Shown here one piece after another: positions 24,101 through 32,207 of a stretch of DNA of 33,775 nt. The DNA is taken from positions 1-33,775 of the forward strand of contig CAJTRM010000029.1 in assembly GCA_910578865.1 (NCBI GenBank), read 5' to 3'. The notes beneath the pieces were generated by a model, which was not told the origin of the DNA, searched no databases, and worked only from the letters and a program-made list of their open reading frames with translations. The translations under genes were made by a program, and so were the position numbers. The first letter of the stretch is position 1. Every line of letters begins with the position of its first letter. The stretch is from an uncultured Dorea sp. GTDB lineage: Bacteria; Bacillota_A; Clostridia; Lachnospirales; Lachnospiraceae.

Positions 24101-24726
24101 ATACACAGGTGGTCTCTGAACAGGTTGTTGAAGAAACATTTGTGAGAGAAAACAGTGAACTTGTTCATATTGAAGTTGGAAATGAAACAATATCTGCAAC
24201 TCCTGACCATCCGTTTTATGTGCCACAAAAAGGATTTGTTGAAGCTGTTAATCTGCGTGCAGGTGATATTCTTTGTACTGTTAATGGAGAATATGTTATT
24301 GTAGAACAGATACAGCATGAGATTCTTGAGGCACCGATAGAGGTTTATAACTTTAGAGTTGCTAATACCCATACTTATTTTGTTGGGGATATTTCTGTTG
24401 GAGTTCATAATGCGAACTATGCTAATACGGGAAATAAAGTTAAACCTGAATCTGCTGTTACAGGAAGTAAAAAGCATGGTGTGAATTGGAAAGAAGGTCC
24501 TGCACGAGCAAAAGCGACAGGAAAACCACAAGGACAATGGGCACAAGAAGATTTGGATTTTGCAACAAAGATAGCCAATTCATTAAAACCTGGAGAAAGT
24601 GGATATTTTGATTTGCCGGAAGGCTCTAAATCAATTGTTCATATGCCGGATGGTACAACAAAGCTGGCAACCAGATTTTGGATAAGAAACAATGGAACTG
24701 GTACTTGGCATGGGTATCCGATGTAA
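21157..24726 (+). CDS. secreted polymorphic toxin with transglutaminase-like, HINT and C-terminal toxin domains
   Basis: This 1189-residue protein uses the second ATG (21157); the first at 21151 touches the GAGGAGG site. Residues about 10-30 form a signal peptide or anchor. About 225-370 is a transglutaminase-like fold (LRDREIPAHYVRG, LEHVWVEAYVP, WIPLD). His337 and Asp365 are present, but the expected Cys is replaced within GNDYD (Asp266). Several hydrophobic helices lie at about 820-925. A pretoxin-HINT domain spans Cys951 (CFIAGT) through ATPDHPF to VGVHN (His1084-Asn1085), a self-cleaving module that releases the C-terminus. The last 104 residues (HGVNWKEGPARAKATGKPQG, then FWIRNNGTGTWHGYP) look like a compact polymorphic toxin domain, possibly the type 17 family, assignment tentative. 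A likely immunity gene follows. Confidence 0.8.
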   Translation: MKTIRKYWSMKKTIALLLVITITGVYVIGDKFSSVTITKDKNTQVSMGNQDTYNIKPVSELNLAETDTGIGKAGESLKDGYEELAVCKNKKDFDTSMKGFTQLVSSLKNETIEELATTDNGTEEYNNYRLAVLSGFEELEDCISGQNEKNYETVLKEIGEIVAPEKQHTPLAGELPFNNVSRDEIEMEAYTENDSVAYETQKESYSRSDLEFTNDVVVNDKIRAEFSELSSVLEVYQYIKNNYMPEFYYGSRKGSVGAFEEKAGNDYDLSSLLLAVLRDREIPAHYVRGEIEITAEQAVKWTAADNINAALRMLSALGIPVTGLTKDGNIVAVRLEHVWVEAYVPYTDYRGAGNQSGESLWIPLDVSFKEMNHLEGIDLTSVNDYINNAENFLTADTEMNGVNIGEISTVINGQESALTKYLLENGYADSTRDEVFGGSEIVYEDLGFLPLTLPYEVLEKLDSFGDIPLELTDSILFSLVGNSSYEFEFTGGKSINKKLYTPDLYGKRVVLAYTPASESDEAILEQYGGIFKTPAYLLKLKPQLIVDGEVVAEGSACNAGYRQKYTINIHNGSPHKNDSKVENSVVAGGIYCIALDYGTISAGELENLSDNMEALKEIVSEDNIYTDAGMGEILNSIAKAYFAQLDMYNAIISGQFNVTSTRDLSIGIVGFNINVVYTFNRPAELNEGGVFLDIGHDVHSVVSNDNNNKNEKTYMLQSGIYASAMEHGILEQVTGVESVSTIKTFQYAVENNISFHAIAKENISTEISQLNVSEQIKQDIYTAVNTGKIVIIPEQEIEINQWSGIGYMVLDPDTFACGYMISGGLAGGAMTAGQMLSEYIQYVVLGAVSIVLWEVLTTALLAMTPCGWLAAVQVILKAAQIIMLINAVIQMIDLVVMYAETGDIYYLQELLVQVSACATLSIATKLLGNKLTQLKEKVTKAIDEARLKGKCFIAGTLVLTSVGFVPIEMVASGDMVLSFEPDTQVVSEQVVEETFVRENSELVHIEVGNETISATPDHPFYVPQKGFVEAVNLRAGDILCTVNGEYVIVEQIQHEILEAPIEVYNFRVANTHTYFVGDISVGVHNANYANTGNKVKPESAVTGSKKHGVNWKEGPARAKATGKPQGQWAQEDLDFATKIANSLKPGESGYFDLPEGSKSIVHMPDGTTKLATRFWIRNNGTGTWHGYPM

Positions 24727-24746
24727 TAGAGGAGGTAACTGTAAAT

Positions 24747-25292
24747 ATGATTTTTTATATTCAAACAAGCAATCCTTGTATTGTAAAGGAAACTAATACA
24801 TATGATAGTAAACTTTCTGAGGCAATAGAGAGTGTTTTTCCATTGAATACGGAGGAATTAATCTTATTTTGGAATTATGTTGGAATACCTATATCTTACA
24901 AATATGATATTAGTTATATGATAGATGATATTTTAATGATTTTGCAACATATTCAATTAAAAAAAAGTGGAGAATTGCTAATTCATTGGCTTCCAGATAC
25001 ATTTAGGGCAGATTGGAAATTAGAATGGAGTGGAGAAATGATTTCCATTAATGCAAATTGGGAAAATCTTAGAGGCGATTTGCAAAAAATATTGATTCAT
25101 TCAGAAAGAGTAGAACTGTTAAAAAAAGAATTTATATGTGAATGGAAAATGTTGCTTAAAATATTAATCAGTGCTTTGAAAAAAAACGGATATGATCAGC
25201 TGATAAAACAACAATATGATGAGTTGGTAAAAAGTTTTAATGATATTAAAGAATATGGAATATTATACAGAAACAGGAGGTGTATTCAATGA
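24747..25292 (+). CDS. candidate immunity protein for the preceding toxin
   Basis: This 181-residue protein starts at ATG 24747, with GGAGG (24731-24735) upstream. An upstream in-frame ATG at 24678 lies inside the toxin gene and has no such site. It is soluble, acidic and Trp/Leu/Ile-rich, with no signal peptide, as expected for a cytoplasmic immunity protein. I do not recognise a named immunity family. The evidence is its position 20 bases after the toxin stop. It overlaps the next gene by four bases (ATGA), so the secreted protein downstream is probably co-expressed. Confidence 0.6.
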   Translation: MIFYIQTSNPCIVKETNTYDSKLSEAIESVFPLNTEELILFWNYVGIPISYKYDISYMIDDILMILQHIQLKKSGELLIHWLPDTFRADWKLEWSGEMISINANWENLRGDLQKILIHSERVELLKKEFICEWKMLLKILISALKKNGYDQLIKQQYDELVKSFNDIKEYGILYRNRRCIQ

Positions 25293-28200
25293 AAAAGATA
25301 CGGTTATTAGCTATTCTGATTGTTGTTGTACAAGTATTATACTCATTACCAGCTTCAGCTTTTGCAAGTGGAAAAAATGAATCAATGGAGAATAGAGTAG
25401 AGTTAAGTATATCTTACTTAGATGAAAAACAATTTGAAGATGGAACATGGGGAGAAATGGGAAAAACTGTGTCAGGTGATATTACTCAAATACTTGAGTA
25501 TATGTATTCTGGTGATTATAAATTGGATATGATATTAAGGATGTTAGACAATGCTTCTGATTATTTTTATAATATGAATGTATTAAATACTGAAAATCTT
25601 TCACATTTTTTGTTGATAGATGATATTCGCGATGAAGATGGGACTTTTCGGCTTTGTAATGCCCAAAATTCAGATGGAGGTTTCGGACTTTCCGAAGGCT
25701 ATGCAAGCGACATCATTGATACCAAACTGGCATTAAAAACCCTTGCAGATATTAACGAAACACAAGCAATGACCAAAGCAGCAGTCTATATTGCTTCCTT
25801 GCAGAATGACGATGGCGGTTTTCCATATCAGCCGGGACTTACATCTAATCCAGAACTGACAGCAGAGATAGCAGACATTCTGGCAGACTGCATAATAAAG
25901 AAGCAAACACTGTCGGATACATTATCCGATACTATTCATGATTTAAACGAATATCTGGAAGCAAACGCAAAACCAATTAGCGAACTTTCAGCAGACAACC
26001 TGTCAGAAGTGTATCAGCATTTCCATACAGCATTGTTTCAATTAAAAACAACAGGCAAATATAATGTGAAACCTTATTATGAGTTACAGAATGAGGATGG
26101 AGGCGTATTTGATGATCCAATGGCAACAGCACTGTTTCTGGAATTAATTGTGCGTGAACAGAATACAGTTATTGCAAAACTGGATTCCATTTCCATTACA
26201 AATGATAAAGGTTATTCAGTTTCTTCTTTCAATGCAAATGAGAATGTAAACATTACCATTGAAAGTGAGTATGAAACAGAAAAAGCATATATGCAGGTTT
26301 CCATAGACACACCTTCCGGTGAAAATATTCCTTTGGAGAGTGAAAGTCCGGTATGGAATACAGGTAACTATGAAGAAGGCACTTACACTGTGAAAGCAGA
26401 AATTAAACGTTCCTCAAATGATGAAACAGTTGCAGAACTGATGCAGACGTTCCGTATTGAATATAAACTGGCAATTGATAATATTTCACTTTCGCTTAGT
26501 CAGAGTTATTCAAATTTGTTGGATAAAAATCCGGTAAGCATATATGCAGATATCAACCTGCAAAACTATTCAGAAGAAAAGGATAAGGTCAGCATACATT
26601 GGAAAATAGAATGCAGTGGCAATGAAGTTTTTTCTGGCGATAAAGAAATCACAGAAAAAGATATAATGGCAGAAAACATTATTCTTGGAGATTTTGTGCC
26701 GGATACATCAGAAAAAAGAACCTATATAATAACTGCGGAAGTCTTATTTAATGATTTGACAGTTGCCCAGTCTACAACAAACTATTATGTATCAGACAAG
26801 GGTGCCGCTATTTTAACAGATGTGGATAAAGAGTATATCTATGAATCAACGGATGATGCGGAAATATCCTTTAAAATCAGGGATGAACGGGTAGTAGACC
26901 TGATATTTACCACATCTTCTGATGATACTGCACTGATAAAACAATATGCAGATAAAATTGAAAAAATTAAGAAGAAACTTGAAAAACAGGGCTATATTGT
27001 AAATCTCTGTTCGGTGGAGACTTCATATCTGACAGCACAGGATACTTTTGCATGGAATGAGTATGATCATCCGAATTATGATGTACAATCTCCATATACC
27101 AAACATATTATTTATGATGGAGATAACATAAAAATGACCGGTTACAGATATGTTCCATATAAGGATTTTCTGCTTGTGCTGGATAACAACAATTCACAGA
27201 AAATATTTACATTTGATATTCAGAGAGATAACACTGACTGGCATAGTATGTATGGAGGAGGATTTTTGTTTAATACTGTGATTGAAGATGAGACTATCAG
27301 TGGATATTATGTCCTGATAACTTCAGGAGGCTTAAGACTATATAGTCTTGATAAAATAAATCTGAATACATTCCGAAACAGTTCTGCTGCAGGAACACTG
27401 TTAAAGACTTTTCCGTTCTCCAACCTTTATGAGGAACATCATATTAAAATAGCAGCAGATAACCATACACTTTCACTTTGGGATGGAGAAAATCTTGTTA
27501 TTGATAACTATGAATTGGAAAAGATTTTTGGAAATGGATATGGACCAATTACAAGCCATGCCAGCCATGCCTGTTGGCAGCGTTCCTATTTTACGTTTGC
27601 TAATATAACAATGCAGACGATTAAGGGAGAAAATTTGTATGATATTCTGGACAACTATAATTTTGTAAGCCAGAACAGCCGTTATGTCATAAATTTAAGT
27701 GACAATGTGATAGACAATCTTAGTACAGAAGAGGAAATGGAAGTAGTTGCACAGAAAATTGTTGATAAAAATATAACATTTATCGGACTTGGTAACGATA
27801 CCAATGAAACACAGTATCAAAGCCTTATAGACATCATTACAGACAATGGCATTTATTATGATTATACAGAGGAAAACACAGAAGACAACCTGTATGACAA
27901 TATTAACAACAGGGAAGAAGAAAAGCGTGTAAAAGTGGAAAACCAGACAGTTGCCATTGACCTTGTATTCACAGGGGTTTTACAGGATAACACAACATTT
28001 ACACATAAATTTGACAGGCTTTGTGTTGGTGAAACATTGGAATTTACCATACCACAGGAATTGAAAAAACTTGTTGTGGGAACAGATGCAGTTCTGCTTA
28101 AAAATATTACATTAACCTATAAAGACGAAAATGGTATAAGCAGAACCACAAGTGCAGATAATGTTACCCTGCCTGTCATTACTCCGGAAGGCAAAATCGC

Positions 28201-29545
28201 AAATGCAGTTTCGACTGATAAAGCGGAATATTTTTCTTATCAGGATGTTATCATTTTCGACAGGATACATAATAATGCAAATAACAGAACTGCAAAAGGC
28301 TTGACGAATATAATTATTGTCAAAAATGAAGATGGTGAGAAAGTTTCAGAATATACCAAAGAACTTCCGGAACTCATGCCAAAGGGTTATACCGAACGTC
28401 AGGAATTGTGGAATACAGCAGAATATGTAGCAGGAAATTATAAAGTTATTTCACAAGTCTATGATGGAGAAAGACTGGTATCTGAAAGTACTGCCGGTAT
28501 CACAATAGTTCCAGGCAATCCTAAAATTGACCTTGAAGGTGAACTTATGATTTCTGATAAAAAATTTCATGTAAGTGATACCATAACCATAGACAGCAGT
28601 ATAGAGAATGTTGGACATGCTGATGTTACAAATGGACAGATGGTAATAAAAGTTATAGATACTGCGAATAAAAAGACAGTTTATAAGTATGAGACACCAT
28701 TAAACCTTGCGGTTTCTGAAACAGGTTCGGACAGCATTTCTGTTATACCGGAAACAGATTTTGCGGACATGAAAGGCAGTGAATATCTTGTAACTTATGA
28801 AGCAGTTACGGAAGATGGACAAGTTATCCCGCTTGCCGGAAATGGATTTGTATTAGAAGGTATTACAGTTACACTATATTTTATCGACAATAGCAACGAA
28901 AAGTGGATAAAAAATGATAATGCAGTTATGGAACTTGTGGATAATACATACGGACATGACCACTATACGATGACAAAACTGGATGATGAAACATGGGCTG
29001 TAAAGGTTCCGGCAAGTGCATATAATATTACATTTAACAGATATGATTCCGGTAAAACTACACAGTGGAACTCATGGAGTGCCGGAGGAAGGGATGAAAA
29101 TAATGCATATTATGTAGAAGGACATGAGTATGGTTATTGGAAATATGTAGAGGAAAGCAGTTTAGAAAAGTATTTCCATGAAGGAGATATTATATATTTG
29201 GATTTGTCAGAATTTCCTGCATGGGAAAGCAGCAGTGCAATGATGTATGTAAACTTTTCAAGTGCATCCAAAGAAGAAAATGGCGGTTCTGATATAGATA
29301 TGGAAGCAATGGAAAATTCAGAAATATATCAGCCGCACAAATTGGATTACCAAATTAGTGAGTATGTATATGCATACATTGTTACGAAAGAAGATGAGGG
29401 AAAGAATACATTGAGGTTCTGGAGAGGAAATCAAAATATTTTGTGGAATTGTTCTGTCCTGCTAGATTACAAAGAATATAAGAATGGTAATAACTGCGTT
29501 AAAGTAACAGGTTGGAATTCGCAGGGTACCGTTTATGCTAAATAG
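25289..29545 (+). CDS. large secreted multidomain protein (prenyltransferase-like repeats, split VWA-like, binding module)
   Basis: This 1418-residue exported protein uses the ATG at 25289; a GTG at 25280 lies inside the AGGAGGTG ribosome binding site. The signal peptide is residues 1 to about 28 (ends SAFA). Residues about 30-290 resemble squalene-cyclase/prenyltransferase alpha-alpha repeats, with NSDGGFG, NDDGGFP and NEDGGVF turns. Ig-like beta domains follow (about 300-530). A VWA-like fold begins near 536 (VVDLIFTTSSDD, degenerate metal site) and resumes near 797 (RYVINLSDN, KNITFIGLGND). A beta-sandwich, LamG-like insertion sits between (about 620-780). More Ig/CARDB-like domains follow. 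About 1190-1290 looks like a starch-binding CBM (TLYFIDNSNEKW, WNSWSAGG). No LPXTG anchor is seen. It overlaps the immunity gene by four bases. Function unknown, perhaps adhesion or surface delivery. Confidence 0.7.
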   Translation: MKKIRLLAILIVVVQVLYSLPASAFASGKNESMENRVELSISYLDEKQFEDGTWGEMGKTVSGDITQILEYMYSGDYKLDMILRMLDNASDYFYNMNVLNTENLSHFLLIDDIRDEDGTFRLCNAQNSDGGFGLSEGYASDIIDTKLALKTLADINETQAMTKAAVYIASLQNDDGGFPYQPGLTSNPELTAEIADILADCIIKKQTLSDTLSDTIHDLNEYLEANAKPISELSADNLSEVYQHFHTALFQLKTTGKYNVKPYYELQNEDGGVFDDPMATALFLELIVREQNTVIAKLDSISITNDKGYSVSSFNANENVNITIESEYETEKAYMQVSIDTPSGENIPLESESPVWNTGNYEEGTYTVKAEIKRSSNDETVAELMQTFRIEYKLAIDNISLSLSQSYSNLLDKNPVSIYADINLQNYSEEKDKVSIHWKIECSGNEVFSGDKEITEKDIMAENIILGDFVPDTSEKRTYIITAEVLFNDLTVAQSTTNYYVSDKGAAILTDVDKEYIYESTDDAEISFKIRDERVVDLIFTTSSDDTALIKQYADKIEKIKKKLEKQGYIVNLCSVETSYLTAQDTFAWNEYDHPNYDVQSPYTKHIIYDGDNIKMTGYRYVPYKDFLLVLDNNNSQKIFTFDIQRDNTDWHSMYGGGFLFNTVIEDETISGYYVLITSGGLRLYSLDKINLNTFRNSSAAGTLLKTFPFSNLYEEHHIKIAADNHTLSLWDGENLVIDNYELEKIFGNGYGPITSHASHACWQRSYFTFANITMQTIKGENLYDILDNYNFVSQNSRYVINLSDNVIDNLSTEEEMEVVAQKIVDKNITFIGLGNDTNETQYQSLIDIITDNGIYYDYTEENTEDNLYDNINNREEEKRVKVENQTVAIDLVFTGVLQDNTTFTHKFDRLCVGETLEFTIPQELKKLVVGTDAVLLKNITLTYKDENGISRTTSADNVTLPVITPEGKIANAVSTDKAEYFSYQDVIIFDRIHNNANNRTAKGLTNIIIVKNEDGEKVSEYTKELPELMPKGYTERQELWNTAEYVAGNYKVISQVYDGERLVSESTAGITIVPGNPKIDLEGELMISDKKFHVSDTITIDSSIENVGHADVTNGQMVIKVIDTANKKTVYKYETPLNLAVSETGSDSISVIPETDFADMKGSEYLVTYEAVTEDGQVIPLAGNGFVLEGITVTLYFIDNSNEKWIKNDNAVMELVDNTYGHDHYTMTKLDDETWAVKVPASAYNITFNRYDSGKTTQWNSWSAGGRDENNAYYVEGHEYGYWKYVEESSLEKYFHEGDIIYLDLSEFPAWESSSAMMYVNFSSASKEENGGSDIDMEAMENSEIYQPHKLDYQISEYVYAYIVTKEDEGKNTLRFWRGNQNILWNCSVLLDYKEYKNGNNCVKVTGWNSQGTVYAK

Positions 29546-29698
29546 GTAATGCTTGGTATGCTGTACATCAATGGCACATATATTCTTAAGTAGGAAAACT
29601 CTCGTGTTTATGCGGGTTTCAGAGCTTGGGTAAACGCCGGGATTGCCCATTTTAAAAAATAGTGGATGAAACAAATCGCAGTTTTTGGAGGTAGTAAT
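29546..29698. other. intergenic spacer with a degraded ORF tail
   Basis: Between the secreted protein and the DUF1349 gene, one frame (about 29590-29662) reads SRVYAGFRAWVNAGIAHFKK then a stop, with a TAG just before it. It looks like the last codons of a lost gene. Nothing else was recognised. Confidence 0.35.
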
Positions 29699-30301
29699 AT
29701 GAATTTTGATATAAACAAATTGAAATGGACAAGAAAGCCTGCGGATTATACTGTATCCGAAGATAAAATTGAAGTCACAACGAATCCTCACACAGATTTA
29801 TGGCAGAGAACATACTATCATTTCAGAAATGACAATGCTCCCGTTTTGCAGATGGAAACAGATGAAAAATTTTTTTCCTTTACAGTAAAAACAGAATTTG
29901 AAAGTAAGCAAAGATTTGATCAATGTGGAATTGTAATGTATCTTGACAGTGAAAATTGGCTTAAAGGCTCGATAGAATACGAAAACGAAAAATTCCAACA
30001 TCTTGGAAGTGTTGTTACAAATAATGGCTATTCGGATTGGTCAACAACAGAAATAGATTCTTCTGTAAAATCAATGTGGTATAGAATTAGCAGAAGAGAA
30101 GATGACTATTGTATCGAGTGTTCTGAAGACGGTGTTACTTTCAAGCAGATGCGTATATGCCATATGTGGAATGGTAACGGAACGATTCGGTTTGGCATTT
30201 ATGCTTGTAGTCCTGAAGAATCATCTTTTAAGGCAACATTTACCAACATGAAAATAACGGAATGTAAATGGCTTGCTCATAATGGACAGCAGCCAGACTA
30301 A
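29699..30301 (+). CDS. DUF1349 family beta-sandwich protein
   Basis: This 200-residue protein starts at ATG 29699, with GGAGG upstream. The earlier ATG at 29666 lacks a site. It matches the DUF1349 (YesU-like, concanavalin-like lectin) fold: DLWQRTYYHFRNDNAPVLQM, FDQCGIVMYLDSENWLKGSI, LGSVVTNNGYSDWST and RFGIYACSPE. Length equals the usual family size. It lacks a signal peptide and is probably cytoplasmic. Members may bind carbohydrates but the function is not established. It is not clearly linked to the upstream cluster. Fragments of unrelated genes follow it. Confidence 0.85.
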   Translation: MNFDINKLKWTRKPADYTVSEDKIEVTTNPHTDLWQRTYYHFRNDNAPVLQMETDEKFFSFTVKTEFESKQRFDQCGIVMYLDSENWLKGSIEYENEKFQHLGSVVTNNGYSDWSTTEIDSSVKSMWYRISRREDDYCIECSEDGVTFKQMRICHMWNGNGTIRFGIYACSPEESSFKATFTNMKITECKWLAHNGQQPD

Positions 30302-30314
30302 GAGTATAAAAAAA

Positions 30315-30429
30315 GTTGACACCCCATTCCAAAGGATTGGTATATAATAGAATCTGCTCCTCTAATGGAGGTCTTCCTCCTATGATAAAACGGCAGTGAT
30401 ACTATAATTCCCTGAAAGAAGTAGCATAG
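30315..30429 (+). mobile_element. relic of an IS3-family element (internally deleted)
   Basis: This 115-base piece starts with GTTGACACCCCATTCCAAAGG, resembling the left end of the IS at 14272, including TATAATAGA in the same position. It then jumps to the last codons of an orfB: CSSNGGLPPMIKRQ, a stop, YYNSLKEVA, then TAG. The sequence differs from the intact IS at many bases, so it derives from a related older copy, not this one. The right inverted repeat is missing; the next bases belong to a signal peptidase fragment. Confidence 0.7.
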
Positions 30430-30510
30430 GATAGGGACAACTCTTATGATTCAAGATACTGGACGGATCCGTTTGGTCGTATTTGCATACTCTATAACCG
30501 TTATATATAA
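30429..30510 (+). pseudogene. signal peptidase I, C-terminal fragment 1
   Basis: One frame reads DRDNSYDSRYWTDPFGRICILYNRYI and a stop at about 30510. The GDNRxNSxDSR box is the conserved region E of type I signal peptidases, and W..DPF follows in Lachnospiraceae members. The catalytic Ser and Lys regions are absent. It is directly joined to the IS3 relic, so the IS probably cut the gene. Confidence 0.6.
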
Positions 30511-30513
30511 AGC

Positions 30514-30550
30514 AAGGGTGAAAAGCTTATTGTTTCGACTTTTCACCCTT
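30514..30550. terminator. bidirectional hairpin terminator
   Basis: AAGGGTGAAAAG (30514-30525) and CTTTTCACCCTT (30539-30550) form a perfect 12-bp stem with a 13-base loop, 20 bases past the stop of the minus-strand HTH gene. The minus-strand tail is CTTTATATA, so it probably ends that gene. Confidence 0.65.
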
Positions 30551-30569
30551 CATTGTCATAGAAGAAGGT

Positions 30570-31637
30570 CTAGTTTCTATCTTTGAATCCCTCATACTCT
30601 TTGATTAGTTCTTGAAATTCTGAGGAGTTTTGCAACAGAGGTTCTTTTTCCATTGCAGAAAGGATCACAGGAATCATTTGCTTTGGTTGAAATGTTTGCG
30701 CAGGTATGCGATTAAATAATAAGGTTTTATCCATATTCCATGGATCGCGCATTGCCAAAAGCATTTCTCTCAAAATGGAAATACATTTATCGGCATCTTT
30801 TTCCGCAAAGGCGATTTCCAATGGTGCAGTGAATGCGCTATACTTCCACATTTCAAAGAGTGTGACCATCTGTGCAGATTTATCTGCTATCTTTTTTGCA
30901 GTGGGAAGTTCGCCGCACTCTATCTCAATATTCATCATCTTGTATAGCAGTAGCTGAACCTTGTTGAGAGCTAAATGTAATTCTCCCTGCAAATCCTCCA
31001 CTGCTTTCTCTGGTTTGCCCTGATGTTTATCAATTTCAACCTGCAGCCAAAACTTATCAGCCATGCTGCCGGCAATGTCGTTTCTGTCAGGCATTAAGTC
31101 CAATGTTTCCTGGGCTTTTTTACAGTCTCCACTGCGAAGGTATCTGCTTGCCAACATAAAATTTGCACTGTTGCTTATTTTTATGTCTGTGCTTCTGGCA
31201 AGCCGGTGATACCATTCAAGGATCTGCTCCTCATAGAGGCGCATTTCATCTGGAGTCAAGTCGGACATGGAAAGAAGTCCATCCAGTTGGATTGTAAGAA
31301 CATGCATGAGTCTCTCGTTGTGGGGATATTCGTGGATCTTTTGCCCTGCTGTTGCAAATCCTTCTTCGAATCCGTTATCTTCAACGATCTTTCCGACCTC
31401 CTTACAGAACAAACTAATTTCTTGCTGTGTTATATCTTCATGAAAACAAAAAAGAGTGTTTATGTCAATTTTTAACAATCGGGCTAACGGAGCCAAAAGC
31501 GAAATATCTGGACTGGTTGTTCCTTTTTCCCATTTACTGACTGCCGGAATAGACACATTGAGATATTCTGCAACTTGTTCCTGCGTAAGTCCTAATTCTT
31601 TTCTTCTTTCTTGAATAACTAAGTTCATAGGCATCAT
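30570..31637 (-). CDS. XRE-family regulator with C-terminal helical (TPR-like) domain
   Basis: This 355-residue protein starts at ATG 31637, behind AAGGAGG. The longer frame to 31712 has no such site. The HTH is about residues 5-65 (IQERRKELGLTQEQVAEYLN, VSIPAVSKWEKGTTSPDISL). The remaining ~290 residues are alpha-helical with TPR-like spacing (LEWYHRLARSTDIKISNSAN, ASRYLRSGDCKKAQETLDLM). Proteins with this layout can be peptide-sensing or stress-linked regulators, but no family name is certain. It is flanked by two signal peptidase remnants and is transcribed alone towards the terminator at 30514. Confidence 0.8.
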   Translation of the reverse strand: MMPMNLVIQERRKELGLTQEQVAEYLNVSIPAVSKWEKGTTSPDISLLAPLARLLKIDINTLFCFHEDITQQEISLFCKEVGKIVEDNGFEEGFATAGQKIHEYPHNERLMHVLTIQLDGLLSMSDLTPDEMRLYEEQILEWYHRLARSTDIKISNSANFMLASRYLRSGDCKKAQETLDLMPDRNDIAGSMADKFWLQVEIDKHQGKPEKAVEDLQGELHLALNKVQLLLYKMMNIEIECGELPTAKKIADKSAQMVTLFEMWKYSAFTAPLEIAFAEKDADKCISILREMLLAMRDPWNMDKTLLFNRIPAQTFQPKQMIPVILSAMEKEPLLQNSSEFQELIKEYEGFKDRN

Positions 31638-31814
31638 AGAAGCCTCCTTTTTTGAGAATGGCACAAAAGCTTTTGTTGATTTTATTATACTTGTGTATTT
31701 CCAAAATAACAATTGAGCAGTTGTTAACTGAGAAATAAATTTTTTAACTATAAGTTAATATTAGTGGCAAGGCGTTTGTGTCCATGCCACGAATTCAGTG
31801 GTACGGTTTACATT

Positions 31815-31934
31815 ATGCGTAAATCAGTTTGGTATTATGTTCTTGGAGATAATAGGGACAGCTCCTATGATTCGTGGTATTGGTTGAATCCATTCGTTGA
31901 TGGTACGGATGGGGTGGCAAAATTAATTTTTTAA
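31815..31934 (+). pseudogene. signal peptidase I, C-terminal fragment 2
   Basis: A 39-codon ORF reads MRKSVWYYVLGDNRDSSYDS, then WYWLNPFVDGTDGVAK and a stop. It is again the GDNR..S.DS box and the end of type I signal peptidase, with the catalytic Ser/Lys part gone. It differs in sequence from fragment 1 (30429), so two different paralogues, or a diverged duplicate, have decayed here. The gap 31935-32165 has one further short frame (about 32044-32145, AIEISLYGAQAEKGIPGRAD then ARVIIP) that looks like the tail of another lost gene. Confidence 0.6.
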
Positions 31935-32168
31935 ATATCAGACGATTGTCTTGACAACCGCTTTGCAATGTATTATGCTGTGCATTATTTATAGAATACA
32001 GTGTAAGATGGAGAGGCGGTGACGGTTTGGAGATTGCTGAGAGGGCTGTTTCAATGATGCAATAGAAATTTCTTTGTATGGTGCGCAGGCAGAAAAAGGA
32101 ATCCCTGGTAGAGCAGATGCTGGCGCAAGGGTAATTATACCCTGAGTGATTAATAGATTTTTATTCAG

Positions 32169-32198
32169 CATTTCACGGCAACAGATAAACATTTCACA
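32169..32198 (+). promoter_or_regulatory. LytTR-type direct repeat binding site
   Basis: CATTTCAC occurs at 32169-32176 and again at 32190-32197, exactly 21 bp apart, each followed by GGCAA/AGCAA. LytTR regulators such as AgrA bind 9-bp direct repeats with a 12-bp spacer, the same 21-bp period. The site lies 10 bases upstream of the weak -35 of the regulator's own promoter, which suits activator binding. Confidence 0.6.
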
Positions 32199-32207
32199 GC
32201 AATCCAA

